From an uncultured Methylocystaceae bacterium (lineage in GTDB: Bacteria; Pseudomonadota; Alphaproteobacteria; Rhizobiales; Beijerinckiaceae), in the NCBI GenBank assembly GCA_937870755.1, contig CALMZV010000166.1, forward strand, positions 1 through 64,000: 64,000 nt of DNA, written 5' to 3'. Both the position numbers and the translations under genes were made by a program. This document shows positions 8,589 to 18,104 of this stretch, one piece after another; the first letter of the stretch is position 1, and each line of letters begins with the position of its first letter. The notes beneath the pieces are model-generated. The model was not told where the DNA came from. It saw only the letters and a program-made list of their open reading frames with translations, and did no database searches.

Positions 8589-10004
8589 TCAGATGGAATC
8601 GATCACCCAGGTATCCTTGGTGCCGCCGCCCTGGCTGGAATTGACGACGAGCGAGCCCTCCTCCATGGCCACGCGCGTCAGCCCGCCCGGCGCCACGCTC
8701 ATGCCGTTGGCGCCCGTCAGGACGAACGGCCGCAAATCCACATGGCGCGGCGCGATGCGGTCGCCGATCGCGGCCGGGCAGGTCGACAGGCCGAGCGTCG
8801 GCTGGGCGATGAAGTTCGCCGGGGCCTCCAGGAGTTTTGCGCGAAATTCCTCGATCTGCGCTTTCGTCGCGTGCGGGCCGACCAGCATGCCGTAGCCGCC
8901 CGACCCGTTCACTTCCTTCACCACCAGTTCGGGCAGATGGTCGAGCACGTAGGCGAGCCCTTCGCGGTCGCGACAGCGCCATGTCGGCACGTTTTTCAGG
9001 ATCGGCGCCTCGCCGAGATAGAACCGGATGATCTCCGGCATGTAGGTATAGATCGCCTTGTCGTCGCAAACGCCCGCGCCGACCGCGTTGGCGAGCGTGA
9101 CATTGCCTTCCCGGTAGGCGCCCATCAGGCCTGGAACGCCGAGCACGGAATCGGCGCGGAAGGCGAGCGGATCGAGAAAATCGTCGTCGATGCGCCGGTA
9201 GATCACGTCCACGCGCTGCGGCCCGGTCGTGGTGCGCATGTAGGCGACGTCGTCCTTCACGAACAGGTCGCCGCCCTCCACCAGCTCCACGCCGAGTTTG
9301 TCGGCGAGAAAGGAATGTTCGTAATAGGCGGAATTGTAGAGGCCCGGCGTCAGCACCGCCACGCGCGGCTCGGACCTAGCGGACGGCGGCGCGACCGAAC
9401 GCAGCGTCGACAGAAGCTTGTCGGGATAGTTCTCGATCGGCGCCACGCGATGTTGAGCGAACAGATCGGGAAACAGGCGGATCATCGCCTCGCGATTCTC
9501 CAGCATGTAGGAGACGCCCGAGGGCGTGCGCGCGTTGTCCTCCAGCACGTAGAAGTCGTGCGCGTCGATGCGCACGATGTCGATGCCCGCGATATGCACG
9601 TAGACGTCGTGCGGAACGCGCCAGCCCGCCATTTCGGGCCGGTAACAGGGATTGCGCAGCACCAGATCGGCCGGCGCGACGCCGGCGCGCAGGATGTCGC
9701 GCGCGCCATAGACGTCCTTCAGGAACATGTTGAGCGCCCGAACGCGCTGGAACAGTCCCTGCTCCAGCCGGTCCCATTCGGAACGCGCGATCAGCCGGGG
9801 GACGATGTCGAACGGAATGAGGCGCTCGGCCGCCTCCTTGTCGCCGTAGACCGCGAAGGTGATGCCGATGCGCCGGAACAGCATCTCGGCCTGCTCGTGG
9901 CGCGACTTCAAAACCTCCGGCGGAGTCGTCTCCAGCCAATGCGCCATCCGCCGATAGACGTCGCGCGGGGGCTGTCCCATCTCGTCGAAAAACGCGCCCG
10001 CCAT
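8589..10004 (-). CDS. circularly permuted ATP-grasp (type 2) amidoligase-like protein
   Basis: Predicted ATP-dependent carboxylate-amine ligase of 471 residues from the circularly permuted ATP-grasp family (DUF404/407 type). The family-typical start is present (FFDEMGQPPRDVYRRMAHWL). So are LEDNARTPSGVSYMLENRE, LTPGLYNSAYYEHSFLAD, YRRIDDDFLDPLAF, and VVKEVNGSGGYGMLVGP, a likely phosphate or nucleotide-binding stretch. Comparative genomics places such proteins with alpha-E and transglutaminase-like partners in predicted peptide-synthesis operons; the product is unknown. It is the first gene of the minus-strand operon. The ATG used begins MAGAFFDEMG. Confidence 0.92.
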   Translation of the reverse strand: MAGAFFDEMGQPPRDVYRRMAHWLETTPPEVLKSRHEQAEMLFRRIGITFAVYGDKEAAERLIPFDIVPRLIARSEWDRLEQGLFQRVRALNMFLKDVYGARDILRAGVAPADLVLRNPCYRPEMAGWRVPHDVYVHIAGIDIVRIDAHDFYVLEDNARTPSGVSYMLENREAMIRLFPDLFAQHRVAPIENYPDKLLSTLRSVAPPSARSEPRVAVLTPGLYNSAYYEHSFLADKLGVELVEGGDLFVKDDVAYMRTTTGPQRVDVIYRRIDDDFLDPLAFRADSVLGVPGLMGAYREGNVTLANAVGAGVCDDKAIYTYMPEIIRFYLGEAPILKNVPTWRCRDREGLAYVLDHLPELVVKEVNGSGGYGMLVGPHATKAQIEEFRAKLLEAPANFIAQPTLGLSTCPAAIGDRIAPRHVDLRPFVLTGANGMSVAPGGLTRVAMEEGSLVVNSSQGGGTKDTWVIDSI

Positions 10005-10314
10005 CTAGCCCGTCCGGCCCTGAATGCGCCCGCCCGAAGGCTACCACGCTCCGTCGCGGGGGCGAGCCTGCGAACGCCGCGCCGACGCGCATCCGGCGCC
10101 CCGGTTTTAGCCGAACGCTCAAAAAAGCGCCCGTTCCCCGCGGCTGCGACCGCGCGTCGCGGCGCCCCTTTCGCGACCGCGCCGTCTGCGATATAGAAAC
10201 GCCGCAAGACCCCGGCCCTTGCGCCGGGGTTTTGTTATGCGGCCAGGCCGAACTCTGGCCCGGCGATTGGGGATCGATCCGAAGCTCGCTTCGGGCATAG
10301 CGAAAAGCGCAATC
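10005..10314. other. divergent intergenic region between the ATP-grasp operon and purA
   Basis: A 310-bp spacer that must hold the promoters of both the leftward ATP-grasp operon and rightward purA. The only strong structure is a terminator-like hairpin at 10209-10236 on the purA side, preceded by a loose TATAGA at 10194-10199 with TTTCGC 17 bp upstream. No tRNA or small ORF with a credible start was seen. Confidence 0.5.
10209..10236 (+). terminator. intrinsic-terminator-like hairpin in the purA leader
   Basis: Perfect 8-bp stem ACCCCGGC/GCCGGGGT (10209-10216 with 10223-10230) and a 6-nt loop, followed by TTTGTT. It lies 79 bp before the purA ATG with no plus-strand gene upstream to terminate. 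It may act on a short leader transcript or an unrecognised small RNA. Confidence 0.5.
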
Positions 10315-11610
<1,296 letters not shown>

Positions 11611-11642
11611 CGCAACAGAGCGGGGATGGTCTTAAACGCGCG

Positions 11643-12902
11643 ATGGCCGACTATTATCCATTACTCGCCAAGGCGGTCGCGGGCCTCGCCCAGTCGAACG
11701 CGGACACGCGCCGCGGCGTTTACGACCGCGCCCGCAAGGCGCTGCTCGGCCAGCTGCGCGCCATCGAGCCGCCGATCGCCGAAAGCGACATAGCCCGCGA
11801 ATCCAACGCCCTCGACGAGGCGGTCGCGCGCCTGGAAGGCGACATCGCGGCGCGCGCCGCCGCGGACTACGCGGCCAACGCTTCGCTTGTGGACGAGGCT
11901 GTCCGCGAGGAGCGCCCGGCCCCCGCCCCGCCCGGCGAGGACATTTCCGAACGCCCGCGCCCGACCCTGTCATTTCGCCGCAAGTCGCGCGAGACGGACG
12001 AGGACGCAGCGACCGAGGACGAACTGCCGCGCCTGCGCGAAGCCGGTCGGCCGCTTGCGCCGGCCCCTGTCGAACCGCGCCGCGCCAACCGGCGCATGTG
12101 GGTGTTCGGCGCGATCGTCGCGGCGGTCGTGCTGGCGGTCGCCGGCGCTGCGATCACGCTGCGCAACAAGCCCGAGGACCTCGCGCAACTGAAGGCGCCG
12201 CCCGGCCAGACCACCGAACAGCCCGCGCAAGGCAAGATCGGCGGACGGGTCGGCGGACCGCCGTCGGAAGAGACGAAAAGCGAGACCCGGCCCGACGCGC
12301 GCGTGCAGCCGCGCCCCGCCCCGCCCTCGGGCGCGCCGGCCCAGGCCCCTCTGGCCGTCGCCCATCGCGCCGCGTTGCTGATCGAGGCGCCGGAAGTCGA
12401 ATCCAAGGTCAAGACGTTCGTCGGCTCGGTCGTGTGGCGGCTGGAGAACGTCGCGCGCGGGCCTGGCCAGCCGCTCGGCGCGGGCGTCAGCGCCGACATC
12501 GAGATTCCCGAGGCGCGCCTGCGCGCCACCCTGGAAATTCAGAAGAACATGGACGGCAGCCTGCCGGCGACCCATACGATCGAGGTGCGCTTCACCCCGC
12601 AGCAGGGGACCGAATTCCCCGGCGTGAAACAAATCTCGAACGTGCAGATGCGCCGCGAGGAAGCGCCGGAAGGCGATCCGCTCGCCGGCGTTCCGGTGCC
12701 GATCACCGAGAACTTCTATCTGATCGGCCTTGCGCGCGGCGATTTCGAGAAGCGCAATCTGGAACTGCTGAAAACGCGCGGCTGGTTCGATCTGCCGATC
12801 CTGATGTCGAACGGCCGCGTCGCCAAGCTGACCCTCGAAAAGGGCCCCTCCGGCGCGCGCGTCATCGACGACGCCATCGCCGCATGGGAGCAGCAGAAAT
12901 AG
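11643..12902 (+). CDS. single-pass membrane protein of unknown function
   Basis: A 419-residue protein of unrecognised function. Residues 1-90 are helical (MADYYPLLAKAVAGL then RGVYDRARKALLGQLRAIEPP) and resemble a cytoplasmic domain common in rhizobial proteins. Next come a charged linker, one membrane helix at about 152-173, and a Pro/Ala-rich stretch. The periplasmic C-terminal domain (about 240-419) contains VGSVVWRLENV and EVRFTPQQGTEFPGVKQISNVQMR. It follows purA by 32 nt and may be co-transcribed. Its stop codon touches the first copy of the palindromic repeat cluster. The ATG is chosen because the conserved-looking sequence begins there; an upstream in-frame start at 11607 is possible. 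Confidence 0.8.
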   Translation: MADYYPLLAKAVAGLAQSNADTRRGVYDRARKALLGQLRAIEPPIAESDIARESNALDEAVARLEGDIAARAAADYAANASLVDEAVREERPAPAPPGEDISERPRPTLSFRRKSRETDEDAATEDELPRLREAGRPLAPAPVEPRRANRRMWVFGAIVAAVVLAVAGAAITLRNKPEDLAQLKAPPGQTTEQPAQGKIGGRVGGPPSEETKSETRPDARVQPRPAPPSGAPAQAPLAVAHRAALLIEAPEVESKVKTFVGSVVWRLENVARGPGQPLGAGVSADIEIPEARLRATLEIQKNMDGSLPATHTIEVRFTPQQGTEFPGVKQISNVQMRREEAPEGDPLAGVPVPITENFYLIGLARGDFEKRNLELLKTRGWFDLPILMSNGRVAKLTLEKGPSGARVIDDAIAAWEQQK

Positions 12903-13052
12903 CATCGGCCCAAAAAGTTGCAGACTTTTTGGACAAGGCCGATGCGGCCAGACCACGCATCGGCCCAAAAAGTTGCAGACTTTTTGGACAAGGCCGATGC
13001 GGCGAGAAGCATCGGCCCAAAAAGTTGCAGACTTTTTGGACAATGCCGATGC
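12902..13052. repeat. three tandem 44-bp nested palindromes
   Basis: Copies lie at 12902-12945, 12957-13000 and 13009-13052, separated by 11 and 8 bp of different sequence. Copies 1 and 2 are identical and copy 3 differs by one base. Each is a nested inverted repeat: outer arms GCATCGGCC/GGCCGATGC, inner arms CAAAAAGT/ACTTTTTG, loop TGCAG, and a 5-nt bulge (GACAA) on the 3' side. The cluster fills the gap between two convergent genes. It resembles the dispersed palindromic elements common in rhizobial intergenic DNA (a REP/BIME-like class) and could also limit read-through. Confidence 0.92.
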
Positions 13053-13079
13053 GTCGTCTGAACGCCTCGGCTCGCGGCC

Positions 13080-13505
13080 CTAGCCTGCCCAGCGACGCAG
13101 GAACTCGAAATCGACCAGCCCGGCCTGCTGCGCCAGCACGCGCCCGTGTTTCATCAGCGCCAGCGCCGGAATGCCGCGGATGTTGAAACGGGCGGCAAGA
13201 TCGGGATTTTCGTCGACGTTCACCTTGGCGAACAAGGCGCGCGGCGCCAGTTCGCGCGCGGCGCGCTCCAGCACCGGCGCCATCGCCCGGCACGGACCGC
13301 ACCACGGCGCCCAGAAATCGACGATCATGGGCAGATCGTTGCGGCTCGTATGTTTGTCGAACGTCGCCGAAGTGAGTTCGATCGGCGCGCCGGCGAAAAG
13401 ATTGCTCTTGCACTGGCCGCAAACGGCCTGCCCCGCCGGACGATCGGCGGCCACGCGATTGACCGCGTGACACTGCGGACAGACGACATGCATGGGTTGG
13501 GTCAT
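13080..13505 (-). CDS. trxC: thioredoxin 2-type (zinc-finger thioredoxin)
   Basis: Cytoplasmic disulfide reductase of 141 residues. It has the TrxC layout: an N-terminal zinc ribbon (CPQC ... CGQC) followed by a thioredoxin fold with active site WCGPC in VDFWAPWCGPCRAMAP, and the cis-Pro region IRGIPALALMKHG. The start MTQPMHVVCPQC is preferred because it sits directly before the zinc ribbon and has a GAGGGG Shine-Dalgarno. An in-frame ATG 21 nt upstream would add METRGRS. It faces the membrane protein gene across the palindrome cluster. Confidence 0.93.
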   Translation of the reverse strand: MTQPMHVVCPQCHAVNRVAADRPAGQAVCGQCKSNLFAGAPIELTSATFDKHTSRNDLPMIVDFWAPWCGPCRAMAPVLERAARELAPRALFAKVNVDENPDLAARFNIRGIPALALMKHGRVLAQQAGLVDFEFLRRWAG

Positions 13506-13584
13506 GGATCGGCCCCTCGTTTCCATGCAGACTTCGAAACTGCCCGGTGAAATTTAAAGAGCCGCGCGCTCGAAAGACGCAGCC

Positions 13585-13613
13585 AAAAAAAAAACGCCCG
13601 GCCGAGCCGGGCG
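13585..13613 (-). terminator. intrinsic terminator of rpoH
   Basis: On the minus strand, an 8-bp GC stem (CGCCCGGC/GCCGGGCG, 13595-13613) is followed by ten T residues, 24 nt after the rpoH stop. This is a textbook Rho-independent terminator. Confidence 0.9.
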
Positions 13614-13636
13614 AAAGTCGCGATGGCGAAAGTCTG

Positions 13637-14548
13637 TCAGCGGGCCGCGGCCGGCTGCGGCGCGGCCAGACGCGCGGGCGGCGTTTCGATCAGCGCCATG
13701 CCCTCGCGCACCGCCTGCTGCACCTTCTCGAACGCGCGGACCTCGATCTGGCGCACCCGCTCGCGCGACACGCCGAATTCTTCCGACAGTTGTTCGAGCG
13801 TCAGCGGCTCGTCCTGCAACCGGCGCGCCTCGAAGATGCGCCGTTCGCGCGGGTTGAGCACCGCAAGCGCGCGCTTGAGCGCGGCGTGACGGTTCTGACT
13901 CTCCTCGGATTCGGCCAGAAGGCTTTCCTGGCTTGCGCTGTCGTCGACCAGCCAGTCCTGCCACTCGCCTTCGCCGTCGATGCGCAGCGGCGCGTTGAGC
14001 GAGGCGTCGCCCGACAGGCGACGGTTCATTTCCGTCACCTCCTGTTCGGACACGCCGAGCTTGCGCGCGATCGCCTTCACGTTCTCGGGCCTGAGGTCGC
14101 CGTCCTCGAGAGCGGAAATCTGGCTCTTGGCCTTCCGCAGGTTGAAGAACAGTTTCTTCTGGTTCGCGGTGGTGCCCATTTTCACGAGCGACCACGAGCG
14201 CAGGATGTACTCTTGAATGGACGCGCGAATCCACCACATGGCGTAGGTGGCGAGACGGAAGCCTTTGTCGGGCTCGAATCGCTTCACCGCCTGCATCAGG
14301 CCCACGTTGCCTTCGCTCACGACCTCGCCGATCGGCAGGCCGTAGCCGCGGTAGCCCATCGCGATCTTGGCAACGAGCCGCAGATGCGAGGTGATCAGCT
14401 TGTGCGCGGCCTTGGGATCCTGGTGCTCGCGCCAGCGCTTGGCGAGCATATATTCCTCCTGCGGCTCCAGCAGGGGGAAGCGACGGATTTCGGCGAGATA
14501 GCGGGCAAGGCCGCTTTCGCCGGCGATCATCGGAATGGCGGACGCCAT
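13637..14548 (-). CDS. rpoH: RNA polymerase sigma-32 (heat-shock) factor
   Basis: Alternative sigma factor of 303 residues that directs transcription of heat-shock genes. Region 2 is clear (GNVGLMQAVKRFEPDKGFRLATYAMWWIRASI). The RpoH-specific box is in QKKLFFNLRKAKSQI, and region 4 ends with a helix-turn-helix (LEQLSEEFGVSRERVRQIEVRAFEKVQ). The start is decided by a perfect AGGAGGT ribosome binding site 5 nt before the ATG; the open frame upstream is not used. Many Hyphomicrobiales carry more than one rpoH copy, so the paralogue class is not resolved. It lies downstream of rluD on the same strand with its own 262-bp upstream region and ends in a strong terminator. Confidence 0.97.
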   Translation of the reverse strand: MASAIPMIAGESGLARYLAEIRRFPLLEPQEEYMLAKRWREHQDPKAAHKLITSHLRLVAKIAMGYRGYGLPIGEVVSEGNVGLMQAVKRFEPDKGFRLATYAMWWIRASIQEYILRSWSLVKMGTTANQKKLFFNLRKAKSQISALEDGDLRPENVKAIARKLGVSEQEVTEMNRRLSGDASLNAPLRIDGEGEWQDWLVDDSASQESLLAESEESQNRHAALKRALAVLNPRERRIFEARRLQDEPLTLEQLSEEFGVSRERVRQIEVRAFEKVQQAVREGMALIETPPARLAAPQPAAAR

Positions 14549-14613
14549 GATACCTCCTGAGGTCCCCTGTCGGCGGACCGTTGGCGGTCGCGATAAGCCG
14601 ACCGCAACTGGCC

Positions 14614-14642
14614 GATATAGGGATGCCGGACCGTGGCCGAAA
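14614..14642 (-). promoter_or_regulatory. candidate rpoH promoter
   Basis: Minus-strand -10 TATATC (14614-14619) and -35-like TTTCGG (14637-14642) with a 17-bp spacer, 66 bp before the rpoH ATG. The CCCTATAT context of the -10 also partly resembles a sigma-32-type -10, which would allow autoregulation. This is a motif match only. Confidence 0.3.
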
Positions 14643-14810
14643 GAGGGCCGCGCCGGGCGCCGGGTCGCCGCAATCGCCTTAAATTTCGGTAATCCACCCA
14701 TCGGCGCCTCCGCTCCGGCGAACCGACGGAGGAAAGAAAACCGAAATAAAACAGACGGTTCTATCCAGTCGCCGGCCAGCCGCCTTTACGACGGTCCCTA
14801 TCCCTGAAGC

Positions 14811-15824
14811 TCACGCGCACGCAAGTTCCCTTATGAGACTCCGCAAGTCGGCCGGCGGTTCGCTGGCGAAGTCCAAAAATTCGCCGCTGACGGGATGCGG
14901 CAGCGCAAGCCGGGCCGCGTGCAGCGCCTGCCGCGGGAACGATTCGACCGCCTTGCGCGCCTTTTCCGGCAACTGCGCCGCCTTGGTGCGGAAGCCCGCG
15001 CCATAGACCCGATCGCCGATCAGCGGGTGGCCGATATGGGCCATGTGGACGCGAATCTGATGGGTGCGGCCCGTCTCAAGCCGGCACCGGACCAGGGCTG
15101 CGATCGGTTTGCCGGCCTTGTCGGCGCCGTAGGTCGCCTCCACCCGCCAATGGGTGATCGCCTCGCGCCCGGCGCGGGCGACCGTCATCCGCTCGCGGGC
15201 ATGCGCATGACGGGCGATCGGCGCCTCCACCACGCCGGACGTCCGCTCCGGCGCGCCCCACACCACCGCCAGATATTCGCGGGCGAAATCCGTCGTGCGC
15301 CCGTGGTCGGCGAACAGTTTCGACAGGCCGCGATGGGCGGCGTCGGTCTTGGCGACGACCAACAGCCCCGACGTGTCCTTGTCCAGCCGGTGGACGATGC
15401 CGGGCCTCTGCACGCCGCCGATCCCCGACAGGCTCGCCCCACAATGGCCGATGAGCGCATTGACCAGCGTGCCGGCCCGATGGCCCGCCGCGGGATGGAC
15501 GACCAGGCCGGCCGGCTTGTCGATGACGATCAGCGCGTCGTCCTCGTGGACGATGTTCAGCGGAATTTTTTCCGCGGCCGGCTCGGCCGGCGCCGGCGCG
15601 GGGGCCGTCAGTTCGATTTCGGCCGCTGCGGCGACCTTCGCAGCCGGATCGCGCGCGACGACGCCGGCGACGCGCACGCAGCCCTGTTCGATCAGCGCCC
15701 GGATGCGGGTGCGCGACAGCGCCGCCGCGTCCAGCGCCGGCTGGCGGCTGAGGAACAGGTCCAGCCGGGCGGGCGGCCCGTCCGCGCCGACGACGAAATG
15801 GTAGGTCGAACCGGAACGACTCAT
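14811..15824 (-). CDS. rluD: RluD-type 23S rRNA pseudouridine synthase (RluA family)
   Basis: Isomerises uridines to pseudouridine in 23S rRNA helix 69. The protein has 337 residues: an N-terminal S4 RNA-binding domain (about 20-80; RLDLFLSRQ ... LSRTRIRALIEQGCVRVAG) and the catalytic RluA domain. The catalytic aspartate lies in the conserved HRLDKDTSGLLVVAK. GRTHQIRVHMAHIGHPLIGD is the family hallmark near the C-terminus. Synteny with downstream rpoH is usual in alphaproteobacteria and supports RluD over RluC. The start MSRSGSTYHF is preferred; an ATG five codons upstream (MLWNA) is the alternative. The flavoprotein gene is divergent, 54 bp away. Confidence 0.93.
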   Translation of the reverse strand: MSRSGSTYHFVVGADGPPARLDLFLSRQPALDAAALSRTRIRALIEQGCVRVAGVVARDPAAKVAAAAEIELTAPAPAPAEPAAEKIPLNIVHEDDALIVIDKPAGLVVHPAAGHRAGTLVNALIGHCGASLSGIGGVQRPGIVHRLDKDTSGLLVVAKTDAAHRGLSKLFADHGRTTDFAREYLAVVWGAPERTSGVVEAPIARHAHARERMTVARAGREAITHWRVEATYGADKAGKPIAALVRCRLETGRTHQIRVHMAHIGHPLIGDRVYGAGFRTKAAQLPEKARKAVESFPRQALHAARLALPHPVSGEFLDFASEPPADLRSLIRELACA

Positions 15825-15878
15825 GGCGTTCCATAACATGGAACTTGCGGCGCGGGGCCCGTGCGGCGTTGATGCGCC

Positions 15879-17090
15879 ATGCAGCGAATCGGGCGCACGA
15901 TCGTGGTGGGGGGCGGACCGGCGGGGCTGATGGCCGCGCAGGCGCTGGTGGACGCCGGCGCGGACGCGACCGTGTTCGACGCCATGCCCTCGCTCGCCCG
16001 CAAGCTCACGATGGCGGGCGTGAGCGGCCTGAATATCACCCATGCGGAAGACTTCGCGCGGTTTCTGTCGCGGTACGGCGCGGCCGCGCCGCTACTCGTG
16101 GCCGCGTTGCACGCCTTTCCGCCGCAGGCGTTGCGCGATTTCTGCGCCGGTCTCGGGCAGGAGACGTTCGTGGGATCGAGCGGCCGGGTGTTTCCCAGGG
16201 CGATGAAAGCCGCGCCGTTGTTGCGCGCATGGCTCGCGCGGCTTGCGGCGGGCGGCGCGAGGGCGCGCACGCGCATGCGTTTCGTCGGCTTTGAGGGCGC
16301 GGCCTGCGTGTTCCGACGCGCCGACGGCGCGCGCGAGACGGTCGCCTTCGATGCCTGCGTGCTCGCGCTCGGCGGCGCGAGCTGGCCGCGGCTCGGCGCC
16401 GATGGCGCATGGGTCGAAACCCTGCGCGCCGCCGGCGCCGACGTCGCCCCGCTCGAACCGGCCAACTGCGGTCTGCTCGCCGACTGGCCGCAGGGCTTTC
16501 TCGAACGGCACGAAGGCGCGCCGATCAAGAACATCGTCGTGACGGCCGCCGGAGCCACCGCGCGCGGCGACATGACGATCACACGGCGCGGGCTCGAAGG
16601 CGGGCCGGTCTACGCGCTCGCCTCCGCCGTGCGCGCAGCCGGCGCCGAAGAACTCGTCGTCGATTTCAAGCCCGATCTCGATATCGACGCGCTCGCGGCG
16701 CGCCTTGCGAAAACACGCGCGAAAGATTCGCGCGCCAACGCCCTGCGCAAGGCCGGCCTCGCGCCGGCGGCGATCGCGCTGTTGCGGCTGTCGCGCGGCG
16801 GTCCTGCGCCGCGCGAGGCGACCGCGCTCGCCATGCGCATCAAATGCGCGCGCCTGCCGATCGCCGGCGTCGCCGGTCTCGACCGCGCCATTTCCACCAG
16901 CGGCGGCGTGACTTTCGAGTCGCTCGACGAACATTTCATGTTGCGCGCAAGGCCCGGCGTGTTCGTCGCCGGCGAAATGCTCGACTGGGACGCGCCGACC
17001 GGCGGCTATCTGTTGCAGGCCTGTTTCGCCACCGGCCGCGCGGCCGGCGTGGGCGCGGCGCGCTATCTCGAAAGCCTCAATCCTCGATGA
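15879..17090 (+). CDS. HI0933-family NAD(P)/FAD-dependent oxidoreductase
   Basis: Flavoprotein of 403 residues in the HI0933/TIGR03862 group. An N-terminal Rossmann FAD site (TIVVGGGPAGLMAAQ) is followed by LARKLTMAGVSGLNITH, the family position of the K-x-x-x-SGxGRCN-type motif. FVGSSGRVFPR and the C-terminal FAD-contact region VFVAGEMLDWDAPTGGYLLQACFATGRAAG are present. The subfamily is widespread in proteobacteria but its substrate is unknown. It is divergent from rluD and its 3' end overlaps the 3' end of the cyclase-family gene by 14 bp on opposite strands. Confidence 0.9.
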   Translation: MQRIGRTIVVGGGPAGLMAAQALVDAGADATVFDAMPSLARKLTMAGVSGLNITHAEDFARFLSRYGAAAPLLVAALHAFPPQALRDFCAGLGQETFVGSSGRVFPRAMKAAPLLRAWLARLAAGGARARTRMRFVGFEGAACVFRRADGARETVAFDACVLALGGASWPRLGADGAWVETLRAAGADVAPLEPANCGLLADWPQGFLERHEGAPIKNIVVTAAGATARGDMTITRRGLEGGPVYALASAVRAAGAEELVVDFKPDLDIDALAARLAKTRAKDSRANALRKAGLAPAAIALLRLSRGGPAPREATALAMRIKCARLPIAGVAGLDRAISTSGGVTFESLDEHFMLRARPGVFVAGEMLDWDAPTGGYLLQACFATGRAAGVGAARYLESLNPR

Positions 17091-17853
17091 TCGCCACCGC
17101 GCGCGTCCAGCCGGCGGACGCGCGCGCGATCTTGACCGGGAAACACGCGATCATGAATCCGGTCGCCGGAAGGCTTTCGAGATTGTGCAGTTTCTCGATG
17201 TGGCAATAGCCGATATGACGGCCCGCCTTGTGGCCTTCCCAGATCAGCCGCGCGTCGTGCGTCGCCGCATATTTCTTCGCGGTATGGACGAACGGCGCGT
17301 CCCAGCTCCAGCCGTCGATGCCCGTCAGGCGCACGCCGCGCTCCAGCAGATACATCGTCGCCTCGCAACCCATGCCGCACCCCGACGACACATAATCGGG
17401 CGCGCCGTATCTGGCGCCCGCGCGCGTGTTGACGACCACGATGTCGAGCGGCCGCAACGTGTGGCCAATGCGATCAAGCTCCGCCTCCACATCCGCCGCG
17501 CTCACCACGTAGCCATCCTCGAAATGGCGGAAGTCGAGCTTCACGCCTGGCTGGAAACACCATTCGAGCGGAACCTCGTCGATGGTCCAGGCCCGTTCGC
17601 CGCGATTCATCGTGGGGTGGAAATGCCATGGCGCGTCGAGATGCGTGCCGTTATGCGTGGACAATTGCACGCGTTCCACGGCCCAGCCCTGGCCGTCCGG
17701 CAGGTCTTCCGCTTTCAGTCCAGGAAAAAACGGCAGAATCTGCGGAATGCTCTGCTGGTGGTCGACATAGTCGATGGTTGGAAACATGCCAGGCGGGTCC
17801 GCCGGTATGTCGTTTTGCAAGGCGACAGAAATATCCACGATCCGCCGGCCCAT
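17077..17853 (-). CDS. cyclase family protein (kynurenine formamidase-like metal hydrolase)
   Basis: Metal-dependent hydrolase of 258 residues in the cyclase/KynB superfamily. The signature metal-binding motif is HNGTHLDAPWHF; further conserved pieces are DIVVVNTRAG, GIDGWSWDAPF and EGHKAGRHIGYCHIEKL. Members hydrolyse N-formylkynurenine, isatin or similar amides. The longer N-terminus and the GWSWDAPF motif differ from classical KynB, and no tryptophan-catabolism neighbours are present, so the substrate is open. A strong AGGAGG site 7 nt upstream fixes the ATG start. Confidence 0.88.
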   Translation of the reverse strand: MGRRIVDISVALQNDIPADPPGMFPTIDYVDHQQSIPQILPFFPGLKAEDLPDGQGWAVERVQLSTHNGTHLDAPWHFHPTMNRGERAWTIDEVPLEWCFQPGVKLDFRHFEDGYVVSAADVEAELDRIGHTLRPLDIVVVNTRAGARYGAPDYVSSGCGMGCEATMYLLERGVRLTGIDGWSWDAPFVHTAKKYAATHDARLIWEGHKAGRHIGYCHIEKLHNLESLPATGFMIACFPVKIARASAGWTRAVAIIED

Positions 17854-18104
17854 GATGTCCTCCTGTTCGTGCTCCCGTCGCCGATTTTCGCCACGCGCGG
17901 CCTTTGCGCAACAGTCCCCATGCGCGCCGCCGGAGGCGGGTCAACCATTAAATTTTGTTCAGGCGGTCCGCTTTTCGTTGAACAGTCGAACGCGTCGGGT
18001 AGAACCAGCCGCGACGAACCGGCCGCTTCCCCGCCGGTCGCTGTTCTGTGACAATCGCCGGCCGGTCTGGCCACGCCCCGCCCGAAAGAGACGACGACCA
18101 CGCC

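Noticed and set aside
6783-10196. Long plus-strand frame (1137 codons) opposite the ATP-grasp operon
   Set aside because: It is a mirror of three real minus-strand genes in high-GC DNA. The translation is Arg/Ala/His-rich and lacks any domain.
12902-13052. CRISPR-like array
   Set aside because: Only three repeats, each a large palindrome, with spacers of 11 and 8 bp. There are no cas genes, and REP-like elements fit better.
14549-14701. Longer rpoH start
   Set aside because: A perfect AGGAGGT site precedes the ATG at 14548, and the upstream codons do not resemble sigma factors.
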